Below, piece by piece: positions 30,205 through 40,900 of a stretch of DNA of 64,000 nucleotides. Made by a program: the position numbers and the translations under genes. The notes below the pieces were generated by a model. It saw nothing but the letters and a program-made list of their open reading frames with translations, did not search any database and had not been told where the DNA came from. This DNA is from Prorocentrum cordatum (lineage: Eukaryota > Sar > Dinophyceae > Prorocentrales > Prorocentraceae): the NCBI GenBank assembly GCA_963575745.1, contig CAUYUJ010016912.1, positions 22,501 to 86,500 on the forward strand, in the 5' to 3' direction. Each line of letters opens with the position of its first letter. The first letter of the stretch is position 1.

Positions 30205-31150
30205 TAGTAAGGAGGACGAGGAGGAGGAGGAGGAGGAAGAGGAGGAGGAGGAGAAGGAAGTGGAGGAGGTGGAGCAGCAGGAGGAGGGGGAGGAAGGGGA
30301 AGGAGGAAGAGGAGGCGCATGAGGAGGAGGAGGGGGAGGAGGAGGAGGAGGACGACGACGATGACGATGACGACGACGAAGAGGAAGAGGAGGAGGAGGA
30401 GGAGGAGGAGGAGGAGGAGGAGGAGGAGGAGGAGGAGGGAGGAGAGAGAGAGAGAGAGAGAGAAAAAAAGAGAAATAAAGAAAGACAGAAGGACACTCAA
30501 GCAGAGGAGGAGGAGGAAGGACAAGATGAAAACCGATGGTAAGACAATCCGCACTGATCGTGCCAACGGCTCGGCCTCGACACAGAACGCTGGCCGAATG
30601 TCCACAAGGAGGAAAAGGAAGGAGGATGAGGCGGAGGAGCACTAGAAGCAGCAGCTGCACGAGGGCACCAGGAAGAGGAGGACCAGGAAGAGAAAATGGA
30701 TGAAGAGAGGGCGGAGACGGAGACAGAGGAGAAGGAGGATGAGCAGGATGACGAGGACGAGGAGGGGGAAGGAGGAAAAGGGGGAGGGAGGGGAGGAGAA
30801 GGAGGACGAGGAGGAAGAGGACGGAAGAACACGAGGAGGAAGACGAAGAAAGAGGAGGACAAGGAGGAAGACGACGAAGGAGGAGTACGAGTAGGAGGAC
30901 GAGGAGGGAGGACGAGGAGGGAGGGGGGAGGGAAAAGGAGGCGGATGAGAAGGAGGAAGAAGAGGAAAATGAGGGCCACGAAAGGGAGGAGGAGGACGGG
31001 GAGGACGGGGAAGCAGGAGGAGCAAGAGTATAGCCGACATTGGATGCGCTTTTTCCACGCACGCCCCGCACACATTCCACATGACCAACCGGAATTCGAC
31101 ACATCCGATCTATCCGGCCGAAATTCTACAAACCTGGCAGAACGTTACAC
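30205..31150. repeat. Copy 2 of the ~0.9-kb GGA-rich segmental duplication
   Basis: Matches copy 1 from 30246 on, including the GA run (30437-30466), CAATCCGCACTGATCG (30546) and CCGACATTGGATGCGC (31034). Inserted between minisatellite arrays. Confidence 0.85.
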
Positions 31151-32045
31151 TTCCCGCCAACTTACTAGTAGTAAGGAGGACGATGAGGAGGAGGAGGAAG
31201 GAGGAGGAGGAGGAAATGGAAAAAAAGAACGAGGAGGAGGAGGAGGAAAAGCAATAGGAGCGAGGAGGGGGGAGGAGGAGGAGAAACGAGGAGGAGGAGG
31301 AGGAGGAGGAGGAGACGGAGGTACTAGTAGTAGGTACTAGTAGTAGGTACTAGCAGTATATACTAGTAGTAGGTACGCGTACTAGGTACTAGTAGTAGGT
31401 ACTAGTAGCAGGTACTAGAAGTAGGTACTACTAGTAGTAGGCACTAGTAGTAGGTACAAGTAGTAGGTACTAGTAGTAGGTACTCGTAGTAAGGAGGACG
31501 AGGAGAAGGAGGAAGGAGGAGGAGGAGGAGGAACAGGAAAAAAAGAAAAAGGCGGAGGAAGAGGAGGAAAGCAACAGGAGCGAGGAGGGGGGAGGAGGAG
31601 GAGCAACGAGGGGGAGGAGAAGGAGGTACTAGTAGTAGGTACTAGTAGTAGGTACTAGTAGTAGGTACTAGTAGTAGGTAATACTAGTATGTACTAGTAG
31701 TAGGTACTAGTAGTAGGTACTAGTAGTAGGTACTAGTACTAGGTGCTAGTAGTAGGTACTAGTAGTAGGTACAATTAGTAGGTACTAGTAGTAGGTACTA
31801 CTAGTAATAGGTACTGCTAGTAGGTACTAGTAGTAGGTACTAGTAATATGTACTACTAGTAGTAGGTACTACTAGTAGTAGGTACTACTATCAGTAGGTA
31901 CTAGTAGTATATACTAGTAGTAGGTACTAGTAGTAGGTACTAGTAGTGGGTACTAGTAGTAGGTACTAGTAGTAGGTACTAGTAGTAGGTACTAGTAATA
32001 GTTACTACTAGTAGTTGGTACTAGTAGTAGGTACTCGTAGTAAGG
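31151..32045. repeat. Higher-order array: minisatellite alternating with GGA cores
   Basis: GGTACTAGTAGTA runs (31318-31495, 31625-32045) alternate with GGA blocks (31170-31317, 31496-31624). Each block carries a conserved AGCAA(C/T)AGGAGCGAGGAGG core and ends GAAACGAGG or GCAACGAGG. With 29700-29795 and 32046-32200 this makes four repeats of the same compound unit. Confidence 0.85.
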
Positions 32046-32450
32046 AGGACGAGGACGAGGAGAAGGAAGGCGGAGGAGGAGCAGGAGGAGGAGGAAAAGG
32101 AAAAACAAGAACGAAGAGGAGGAGGAGGAGCAGGAGGAGGAGGAGGAAAAACAGCAGGAGCGAGGAGGGGGGAGGAGGAGGAGAAACGAGGAGGAGGAGG
32201 AAACGGAGGATGAGGGAGGGAGGGAGGGGGGGGGACGAGGAGGAGGACGACGGGATGGAGGAAGACGAAGGGGACCATGAGGACGAGGAGGGCAACACAC
32301 GGGATGGAGGGATGATCGATGACGGCGAGCTCGCGCAAACAGCGGGTCGAGAAAATTCGAGAACGGGGGATTGTGGAGTCGCTGGGGTTCCACAGCGCGC
32401 GCGAGGGTTTCGCGCTGAGTCCGCGACTGTTTCTGTGCAAACTCTGCTCA
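32046..32450. repeat. Last compound unit and GC-rich exit
   Basis: GGA block with the same AGCAGGAGCGAGGAGG core (about 32151-32190), more GGA triplets to 32310, then 140 bp of unique-looking sequence. No gene seen. Confidence 0.6.
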
Positions 32451-32810
32451 ATGTCGTCCTCCTCCTCCTCCTCCTCCGCCTCCTCCTCCGCCTCCCCTCC
32501 TCCTCTCTTCCCCTCCTGCTACCTCTCTGCCTTTTTTTTCTCCTGGCGCCCCCCCCCCAAACATGTTTTTTCCTTCTGGGGGGGGGGGGGCGCCAGGGAA
32601 TAATCAAACAGGAATGCGACGTGGCCACATCTGCCCTCCCCCTAGAAGCTTTCCTATTGGACGCCCCATAAGAAGGATTCACAATGAAATCCTCGACAGA
32701 AGGGTTCCGATCGAAACCCTCCACTGAATGATTCCTACAGAAATCCTCCACATGTGGATTCCTACTGGGACCCTCCACTGAATGATTCCTACTGAAATCC
32801 TCGAATGGCA
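32451..32810. repeat. TCC tract and a short ~30-bp tandem repeat
   Basis: TCC triplets 32458-32545 and a G-run at 32578-32590. Then, about 32670-32805, alternating phrases GATTCCTAC, GAAATCCTC and CCCTCCACTGAAT form roughly four imperfect copies of a 27-35 bp unit. Confidence 0.7.
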
Positions 32811-35110
32811 ATGGCACTGGCAATGACAATCGTAATGGTAATGGTAATGGTAATGACAATGGTAATGGTACTGGTAATGGTTACGGTAATGATAGTGGTA
32901 ACGGGGTAGCGAGGCAATGACAATGGCAATGGCAATGGCAACGGTAATGGTAATGGCAAGGGAATGGCAATGACAATGACAATGGTAATGGCCATGGCAA
33001 TGGTAATGGTAAGGGTAGAGGTAAAGGTAGGGTTAAAGGTAATGGTGATGGTAATGGTAATTGTAATGGCAATGGCAGTGGTAATGGTAATGGTAATGGG
33101 AATGGAAGTGGGACTGGGAACGGGAACGGGAATGGAAATGATAGTGGTAGCGGTAATGGTAATGGCACGGGAAATGGTAATGGTAATGGAAATGGCAATG
33201 GAACTTGTGATAGTATTGGGAATGGGAATGAGAATTCTAATGGGAATGGCAGCGGTAGTCTCATGGTAATGATAATGCTAATGGTAATGGGAGTGGAAAT
33301 GGTACTGGCAATGGTGATGGTAGTGACGAATGGCAATGGCAATGGTGATGGTAATGGTAATGACAGAGGTAATGGTAATGGTACTGGTAATGGCAATGGT
33401 AACGGTAATGGTAAGGGGGTAGCGATTGGCAATGGCAATGACAATGGCAACGGTGATGGTAATGACAATGGCAATGGGATTGGCAATGACAATGACAATG
33501 ATAATGGACACGGCAATGGCAACGGCAATGGTAAGTGCAATGGTAATGGTAATGGGAATGGGAACGGGAATGGGAATGTGAATGGGAGAAAGAACGGGAA
33601 CGGGAATGGAAATGGTAGTGGTAGTGGTAACGGAATTGGGGATGATGAGGGTAAGGGTACAGGTAAAGGTAGAGGTAAAGGTAATGGTAATGGCAATGGA
33701 AATGATAATGGTAATGGTAATGGTAATGGTAAAGGTAATGGTCATGAGAATAGGAATGGCAATGGAAAGGTACTGGCAATGGTAATGGTAGTGGCTAGTT
33801 GCTAGTGGCAATGCGAATGGTAATGGTAATGGCAGAAGTAATGGTAATGGTACTGGTAATGGTAACGGTACTGATAATGGTAACGGGGTGGCGACTGGCA
33901 ATGGCAATGGCAATGACACTGGCAACGGTAATGGCAATTGTAATGGCAATGGCAATGGCAATGGCAATGGTAATGGCCATCCATGGCAATGGTAATGGCA
34001 ATGGTAACGTGAATGGGAATGGGAACGGGAATGGGAATGCGAATGGGGACGGGCATGGAAATGGCAGTGGTAGTGGCAACGGACATGGGAATGGTAGGGG
34101 TAAGGGTAAATGTAAAGGTAGAGGTAAAGGTAATGGTAATGGCAATGGCAGTTGTAATGGTAATGGTAATGGTAATGGCATTGGGAATGGGAATGTGAAT
34201 CGGAATGGTGATGGTACTGGCAATGGCAATGGTAGTGGCGAAGGGCAATGGCAATGGCAATGGTAATGGTAGCGGCGAGTGGCAATGGTAATGGTAGTGG
34301 CGAATGGCAATGGCAATGGCAATGGCAATGACAGTGGTAATGATAGTGGTACTGGGAATGGTAATGGTGACGATAACGGTAATGGCAATGGTTATGGCAA
34401 TGGCAACGGGGTGGCGACTGGTAGTGGCAATGGCAACGGCGATGGCAATGGTAATGGTAATGGGACTGGCAATGGCAATGGCAATGGGAATGGCAACGGC
34501 AATGGCAATGGCAATGGCAATAGCAATGGCCATGGCAATGGTAGTGGTCATGGTCATGGTCATGGTCATGGTCATGGTAATGGGAATGGGAATCGTAGTG
34601 GTACTTGGAACGGGAACGGGAATGGAAATGGTAGTGGTAATGATAATGGCAATGGTAATGGAAATGGTACTGGTAACGTTAATTCGAATGGCAATGGTGA
34701 TGGGAATGGGAATTGTAATGGTGATGGCAGCGGTAATGGTAATGGTAATGGCAATTGTGTTGGTAATGCTAATGATAATGGCAATGGTAATGGTAGTGGC
34801 GAATGGTAATGGTAATGGTAATGGTAATGGTAATGGTAATGGTAATGGTAATTGTAATGGTAACGGTAATGGTAACGGGGTGGCGACTGGCAGTGGCAAT
34901 ACCATGGCAATGGCAACGGCAATGGCAATGAGAATGGCAATTGTAATGGCAATGGTAATGGCACTGGCAAGTGTAATGGCAATGGTAATGGTAATGGTAA
35001 AGATAAAAGGTAAAGATAAAGGTAAAGGTAATGGTAACGGTAATGTAAATGGGAATGGGAATGTGAATGGGGATGGTAATGGTAATGGTATTGGGAATGG
35101 AAATGGAATG
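32811..35110. repeat. 2.3-kb AATGGY hexanucleotide array
   Basis: Imperfect AATGGT/AATGGC/AATGGG hexamers throughout, with patches of GGTAAAGGTAGAGGTAAA near 33010, 33660, 34100 and 35010 that recur like a longer-period unit. Every frame is open but encodes only M/V/A/N/G or L/P/I dipeptide-like tracts, so no gene is called. It is not a TTTAGGG-type telomere repeat. Confidence 0.95.
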
Positions 35111-35285
<175 letters not shown>

Positions 35286-35387
35286 ACGAGAAAGGAAACA
35301 TCAGCATAATGATGAGGAAAAACGTGAATTATTGTAAATTTTCGTCTAAAACCCACAGTGACTCCACATTCCCCCGGCCTCGAAGAC

Positions 35388-36074
35388 TCAGGGTGAACGA
35401 GCGTTGCGCTTCAACTGGCCCTTGCGAACGGCGCGCAGCCTACCCCTGGCCCGCGCCGCCCCTAAATTCACGTATGCGTCGGGCGCCGCCGGCTTCCGAG
35501 ACATACCTAAGCTGCGCCACGCGCGCCCAACGCGCGCCTCACGGACCAATTGACAATCAATGGCCCGCGCCCCCCCCCCCGACCGTTTCCGCCCACTCGA
35601 CTCCGTAATGCGCTTATCCCACCTGCACGCCTCGCAACAGATGTCTTCGGAGTGGGTAATTGTAAACGCTGGCGCGCACGAGTGAACGTCGACCAAGACT
35701 GGCAGGAGCTCGCTGCGCAGGTGCTGAAGGCGCTCGCTATCGTTGCCCTTGTCCGGCGTGCATCTGCGCAGGACATCTTCTGCCCCGCCGCCGGCGAACG
35801 TGTTCTCGGACAGTTTAAACCCACGCCTTGCCGAAATCTCGGGACGTAGAACAACGAAGTCACGCTTGACTAACACGCGGTGCCACTCAGTGTGGATCAG
35901 GGGCTTCCCGCCCCACACGGCGTCGAACGATTTGCCGGCCTCGTGAGGCCAACCACAAACGCAATAAAATCAGACGCTGCCGTAGCCCTAGTACTGGAAG
36001 TCGCAGCAGTAATAAAGAATACATAGAATAAGAAATCACATAGTAGTGGTAGTGGATGTAGCAGTAGCAGTAGC

Positions 36075-36123
<49 letters not shown>

Positions 36124-36138
36124 ATAGTAGTAGTAGTC

Positions 36139-36172
<34 letters not shown>

Positions 36173-37680
36173 AAGTAGTAGTAGTAGTAGTCGTAGTAGT
36201 AAGAGTACTAGTAGTGGGTACTAGTAGTAGGTACTACTAGTAGTAGGTACTAATACTAGGTACTTGTAGTAGGTACTAGTAGCAGTAGTACTAGTAGTAG
36301 GTACTAGTAGCAGTAGTACTGATAGTAGGTACTAGTAGTAGGTAATAGTAGTAGGTACGAGTAGTGGATACTAGTAGTAGGTACTCGTAGTAGGTACCAG
36401 TAGTAGGTACTAGTAGTAAGTACAAGTCGTAGGTACTAGTAGTAGGTACTAGTAGTAGGTATTCGTAGTAGGTACTAGTAGCCTGTACTAGTAGTAGATA
36501 CTAGTAGAAGGTACTAGTAGTAGGTACAAGTCGTAGGTGCTAGTAGTAGGTACTACTAGTAGTAGGTACTAGTAGTAGTAGTAGGTACCAGTAGTGGGTA
36601 CTAGTAGTAGGTACTAGTAGTAGGTAATACTAGTAGTACGTACTAGTAGTAGTAGGTACTAGTAGTAGTAGGTACTAGTAGTAGGTACTAGTAGTAGTAG
36701 GTACTAGTAGTAGGTACGACTATTGGCAGGTACTAGTAGTAGGTACTAGTAGTAGGTACTAGTAGTAGGTACTAGTAGTAGGAACTACTAGTAGTAGGTA
36801 CTAGTAGTAGTATGTACTAGTAGTAGGTACTAGTGGTGAGTACGAGTGGTAGGTACTAGTAGTAGGTACTAATAGTAGGTACCTTGCCTCCAGCGCCCTG
36901 GCAGCGCGCGAATAAGCACGAAAGCGCAATAGCGAGTCCAGCATCTTACCCAGCATGCGCAACTGGCCCTCGCCGTCGGCTTCCTTGCCCAAGCGCGCGC
37001 CCACACGCTTCGCCTCTGCTGTGAACAGATGGTACTGGTACCGCGGGTACGCCTGCACCACTGCGCACTGTTTAGACGCGCGCTGAAAGGCAACGACGTC
37101 CAAGCCGCGACCCTCCGCCATGTCACCGCCCGGCTCCTCGCGATACGTCGTCTGGACGCGCCCGACCCCGCCGTCGCAGTTGAACCACAACCGCGCCAAC
37201 CACACAGCGAGTAGCTGCACCTCCAAGCGTGCACCAATGAACTCACTGAACAAATACATGTCAGTGTTGTTCACCTGATAGTTCCATTCCCCACGCGCGT
37301 GGTCTGACCACTGCGGGTCCTGCCAGAAAACACAGAAAAGCACCCCAAATTCTTTACGTGGCGCTGGAAGACAACACTGTGTTTCATGCCACCACCACTC
37401 TGAGCGCAAAGGGCACACTCGGCACAGAAATCCAGCTAAACACCGCGCCCAAAACAACTGAACCCCCTTTTCCATTTCACCACGTCCTGGAGTAACTGCA
37501 ACACGGCCGGGTCCACGCACACCTTCTCCAAGAAGGCCTCGGCGGCGGCTGCCCCGTGAATTTTCTCCACCGCGCTGATCGCTGCGGCGTTGGCGTAAGC
37601 GGCCAGCTCCGAGACGCGCTCGCGGATGTTCATCGGCCCTCTGCGAAGTCCGTCAAGCCTGCGTCCTGCACGCGGCGCCG
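35388..37680 (-). CDS. Multi-exon gene of unknown function (exons 37680-37481, 37319-36888, 35939-35388)
   Basis: Best host-gene candidate. Exon A (37680-37481) follows a strong 3' splice site, TTGTTTTGGTTTTCAG, so it is probably internal; it reads PMNIRERVSELAAYANAAA to DPAVLQLLQDV. Exon B (37319-36888, exactly 144 codons) reads DPQWSDHARGEWNYQ to RAYSRAARALE. Exon C (35939-35388) reads AGKSFDAVWGGKPLIHTEW, RDFVVLRPEISARRGFKLSE, LPVLVDVHSCAPAFTI, EDICCEACRWDKRITES and ends at TGA (35390-35388). All joins are phase 0, and codons are GC-ending in the exons but AT-richer in the introns. I do not recognise the protein: it is globular, with a basic C-terminal tail. The last 60 residues may be past a further, unseen intron. 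It could also be a gene carried by a mobile element. Confidence 0.6.
35940..36887 (-). other. GC-AG intron filled with minisatellite (948 bp)
   Basis: The minus-strand donor is CTGGAG|GCAAGG and the acceptor is CTCACGAG|GCCGGC, joining exons B and C in phase 0. GC donors are well known in dinoflagellates. The intron body is largely GTA triplets and GGTACTAGTAGTA repeats (36040-36880). A GT donor 4 nt downstream (GCAAG|GTACC) would break the frame, which favours the GC site. Confidence 0.55.
36020..36885. repeat. GTA triplets and GGTACTAGTAGTA minisatellite, second array
   Basis: GTA triplets 36040-36215, then about 45 imperfect copies of the 13-bp unit, the same family as at 29.8-32.0 kb. 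Lies inside the proposed GC-AG intron. Confidence 0.95.
37320..37480 (-). other. GT-AG intron (161 bp) between exons A and B
   Basis: The minus-strand donor is GACGTG|GTGAAATGG; the acceptor follows the pyrimidine tract TTTTCTGTGTTTTCTGGCAG. Splicing is phase 0 (LQDV to DPQW). The interval is AT-richer than the exons, and reading through it needs a frame change, both consistent with an intron. Confidence 0.55.
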
Positions 37681-37800
37681 CTGAAAACCAAAACAAGCTG
37701 TGGAAAACATGGGTGGAACAAAGCAAGGGGTTGAAAAAAGAATTAGCCTGGCGAAAGACCCAACCATAAGCAATTGTTAATACCGCAATTGTGGGCATCA

Positions 37801-38715
37801 TCTTCGGTGGAGCTCCCTATGGGGCCACGAACCGTGTGAGGGGTGCGTCAAAATGGGGCGGGGCCGCCATGCGGACCCTGCCACTGGGGCCTTCGGTGGA
37901 GCTCCCTATGGGGCCACGAACCGTGTGAGGGGTGCGCCTTAATGGGGCGGGGCCGCCATGCGGACCCTGCCACTGGGGCCTTCGGTGGAGCTCCCTATGG
38001 GGCCACGAACCGTGTGAGGGGTGCGCCAAAATGGGGCGGGGCCGCCATGCGGACCCTGCCACTGGGGCCTTCGGTGGAGCTCCCTATGGGGCCACGAACC
38101 GTGTGAGGGGTGCGCCAAAATGCGGGGCCGCCATGCGGACCCTGCCACTGGGGCCTTCGGTGGAGCTCCCTATGGGGCCACGAACCGTGTGAGGGGTGCG
38201 CCCCAATGCGGGGCCGCCATGCGGACCCTGCCACTGGGGCCTTCGGTGGAGCTCCCTATGGGGCCACGAACCGTGTGAGGGGCGGGCCAAATGCGGGGCC
38301 GCCATGCGGACCCTGCCACTGGGGCCTTCGGTGGAGCTCCTATGGGGCCACGAACCGTGTGAGGGGTGCGCCAAAATGCGGGGCCGCCATGCGGACCCTG
38401 CCACTGGGGCCTTCGGTGGAGCTCCCTATGGGGCCACGAACCGTGTGAGGGGTGCGCCCCAATGCGGGGCCGCCATGCGGACCCTGCTACTGGGGCCTTC
38501 GGTGGAGCTCCCTATGGGGCCACGAACCGTGTGAGGGGTGCGCCAAAATGCGGGGCCGCCATGCGGACCCTGCCACTGGGGCCTTCGGTGGAGCTCCCTA
38601 TGGGGCCACGGACCGTGTGAGGGGTGCGCCAAAATGCGGGGCCGCCATGCGGACCCTGCCACTGGGGCCTTCGGTGGAGCTCCCTATGGGGCCACGGAAC
38701 GCGTGAGGGATGTGC
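37801..38715. repeat. Eleven tandem units of 86-89 bp
   Basis: Starts of TCGGTGGAGCTCC fall at 37804, 37893, 37982, 38071, 38157, 38243, 38329, 38414, 38500, 38586 and 38672. The first three periods are 89 bp, later ones 85-86, because GGGGCGGGG shortens to GCGGGG and one base is lost at 38340. A partial unit follows at 38750-38775. Periods are not multiples of three, so the open frames on both strands are not a sign of coding. No unique spacers, so not CRISPR. It may lie in the intron upstream of exon A. Confidence 0.95.
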
Positions 38716-38829
38716 GCGAAACAGGGACATGCGGAGGGCAGAGCGCAAGGGGAGCTCCCTATGGGGCCACGGAGGGGGAGGGGGCAGCGGGAGAGAAGGA
38801 GGGAGGAACGCGCGGGCACCGTCTCTTCA

Positions 38830-39060
38830 AAACGAAGACCCAACACCACAGGATGGTTGGGAAAAACAAAATTACCTGGGCGTGCTCTACGGCATGTTCA
38901 CACCCATGTCCTGGAAGCTCATGCCCTCCATGAGCACGACAGCATGGATTCCCATCGGCGTCCACGCAACGTGTTTGGTGTTTACTGTCTGGGCCATCCC
39001 CGCCCCGATGGGGACAGCACCTCACTCGATTAAGCACCATTTGGGCCAAACTCCTGAGGT
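38830..39060. other. Unique island, possible exon
   Basis: The plus strand reads NYLGVLYGMFTPMSWKLMP and IPIGVHATCLVFTVWAIPAP with GC-ending codons and ends at a good donor, CTGAG|GTAAGG (39055-39065). The minus strand instead offers an acceptor (CTTACCTCAG, ending 39056) and a donor (CCCAG|GTAATT, about 38872) around a Cys/His-rich open frame. Either could be an exon; I cannot choose. Confidence 0.25.
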
Positions 39061-39082
39061 AAGGCTTGGGAGGGCGATGAGG

Positions 39083-39106
39083 GGTGAAGATGATGATGAT
39101 GATGAC

Positions 39107-39141
<35 letters not shown>

Positions 39142-39600
39142 GGAAGGGGGGAAGATGAACTGGACGAATGCGAAGATGATAGGGAGGAGGAGGAGGAGGA
39201 GGAGGAGGAGGAAGAGAACGAGAAGGACGAATATGATGAGACATGAAAACATGAGGAGGAGGGTGAGCAGAAGTAAACGAAAGAGGAGGCGTGCAGAAAT
39301 GCAAGCAGGAGGAGAGACGGAGGAGGAGGGAGAAGGCGAGAACACGAAGGGGGGGGGGGAACGAGGGGGAGGAGGAGGAGGAGGAGGAGGAGGAGGAGGA
39401 GGAGGAGGAGGCAACTGAGGCAGAGGAGGAGGAAGAAAAGGGGGAGGCAGCTGAGGAAAAGGAGGAGGCAGAGGGAGGAGGAGGAGGAACATGAAGAGGA
39501 GGAGGAGGAGAAAGAGGAGTAGGAGGAGGACGACGAGGAGGGGGAGGAGGAGGAGGAGGAGGAGGAGGAGGAGGAGGAGAAGGAGAAGAGAGAGAGAGAG
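39083..39600. repeat. GAT array then GGA tract, ending in a GA run
   Basis: GAT triplets 39089-39140, GGA-rich sequence 39180-39585, GA run 39586-39602. Low-complexity frames only. Confidence 0.9.
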
Positions 39601-39649
39601 AGACGGAACTATTGTGGGGCAGAGGAGGGGGGACAGGAGGAGAGCCGAA

Positions 39650-39834
39650 GGTGAAAACAATCCGCACTGATCGTGCCCACGGGTCGGCCTCGACCGAAAA
39701 CGCTGGCCGATCTTCCACGAGGAAGAGGAGGAGGGAGGAGCAGCAGCGAGGGGAGGGGGATGGAGGAGGAGGAGGAGGCGGAGGAGGAGGCGGAGGAGGA
39801 GGAAGAGTAAGAGGAGGAGAAGGAGGACGAGGGG
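39650..39834. repeat. Third partial copy of the segmental-duplication core, then GGA
   Basis: CAATCCGCACTGATCGTGCC and the GGTCGGCCTCGACC, AACGCTGGCCGA blocks (39658-39715) match 28797-28860 and 30546-30605. GGA triplets follow. Confidence 0.8.
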
Positions 39835-40145
39835 GTCGGTCAGCCGATGAGCCGATAAATGATCGACCAGCCGATCAGCCGAACAACCGAAAAGCGGTCC
39901 TGCAGCCGATCAGCCGACCAGCGGTCGACCAGCCGATAAGCCGATCAGCCGATAAGCGGTCGACCAGCCGATCAGCGGTCGACCAGCCGATAAGCCGATC
40001 AGCCGATAAGCGATCGACCAGCCGATCAGCCGATCAGCCGATAAGCGATCGACCAGCCGATCAGCCGATCAGCCGATCACTCTTATCGGCTGATCGGCTG
40101 ATCGGCTGATCGGCTGGTCTGCGTCTGATCGGCTGATCGGCCAGA
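39835..40145. repeat. AGCCGATC octamer array with inverted halves, second locus
   Basis: About 240 bp of AGCCGATC and AGCCGATAAGCG(A/G)TCGACC units, a centre CACTCTTATCGG (40078-40089), then the reverse complement GGCTGATC to 40140. The central 25-30 bp on each side are nearly perfect arms. Confidence 0.9.
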
Positions 40146-40149
40146 TCGA

Positions 40150-40440
40150 ATAGCCCCCCCGGGCTGCAGCCACAATGCTCTTGGGGCCCTCTTGGGAGCC
40201 CTCTTGGAAGTTTTTTCGGGCGTCTTGGAAGCCCCTTGAGCGGTATGGAGGCCAGCTCTGGCGTCTTGGACCGATCGTTTGACGACTCGGGGCCCTTCGG
40301 GGCCGTCTTCGGAGCCAACTGGGGTCCTCTTGGCCCGTGTTGGGGCTCTCCTGGGCCCGAAAGAGCCCCTCCCCCGAAAGGGTAGACCCTCCCCCCCCGG
40401 CCCCCCTTTCCGGCAAAGCCCCCCCGGCCCCCCCCCGCAG
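40150..40440. repeat. CTTGG/GGGCC dispersed repeat and C-runs
   Basis: GGGGCCCTCTTGGGAGCCCTCTTGG and similar imperfect repeats to 40360, then C-rich runs 40380-40435. As at 17 kb, this family sits directly next to an AGCCGATC array. Confidence 0.7.
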
Positions 40441-40489
40441 AGCTGAAGCTCAGGTTGTAGCCTTTGGAAACTCACACGCCGGATCGGCG

Positions 40490-40900
40490 GATTTGTTACA
40501 CTCCGATTGCTTCCAGTCCTTCAAACTGGTGCTCCCGCTGCAGCGTGGGCCTCATTTTCGGTTCGGCGCTTTGCCCCCCTCGTTCACAATGGCGCTGGCG
40601 CCCCAGCGCGGGCCACTTTTCTGGATCCTTTTTTCCATGGTCGCCGCCCTCCTTTCCCCTCCTCGGCCTTCCTCTGGTCCTCCTGCTCCTCCGCTCCCTC
40701 CACTCCAGCTCCTACTGCTGCTGTTCGTCCACGTCCTCCTCCTTCCTCATCCTCCCTTTCATCCTGCTAATCCTTCTGCTCATCCGCCGCCTCCTCCTCC
40801 AATGTACGAAGCACTTGTCCGGATGCGCATAACACAATGGAGTCCTCTTGGTAGTTCCAGGTCCGCTACGACACGCGTCGGCAGGTAGAGAACAACTCAG
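40490..40900. repeat. Dispersed ~400-bp repeat, copy 1 of 3
   Basis: Shares with 42240-42700 and 42890-43250 the order: TTGCTTCCAGTCCTTCAAA-like start, GCTGCAGCGT, CTCATTTTCGG, GTTCAC/GTTCAGAATGGCGCT, CTTTTCTGGATCC-like, a TCC tract and, in copies 1-2, ATGTACG then TCCAGGTCCGCTA. No conserved frame. Confidence 0.75.

Noticed and set aside
32811-35110. Telomeric repeat
   Set aside because: The unit is AATGGY, not TTTAGGG/CCCTAAA, and it is interstitial and imperfect.
37843-38706. Repeat protein encoded by the 86-89 bp array
   Set aside because: Unit length is not a multiple of three and both strands are open; no sign of frame conservation.
37801-38715. CRISPR-like regular array
   Set aside because: Direct tandem copies of the whole 86-89 bp unit with no unique spacers and no cas-like genes; the context is eukaryotic.
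39034-39054. Spliced-leader-like CCATTTGGGCCAAA on the plus strand
   Set aside because: About 12 of 15 with a gap, not at a coding start, on the strand without other genes; likely chance.
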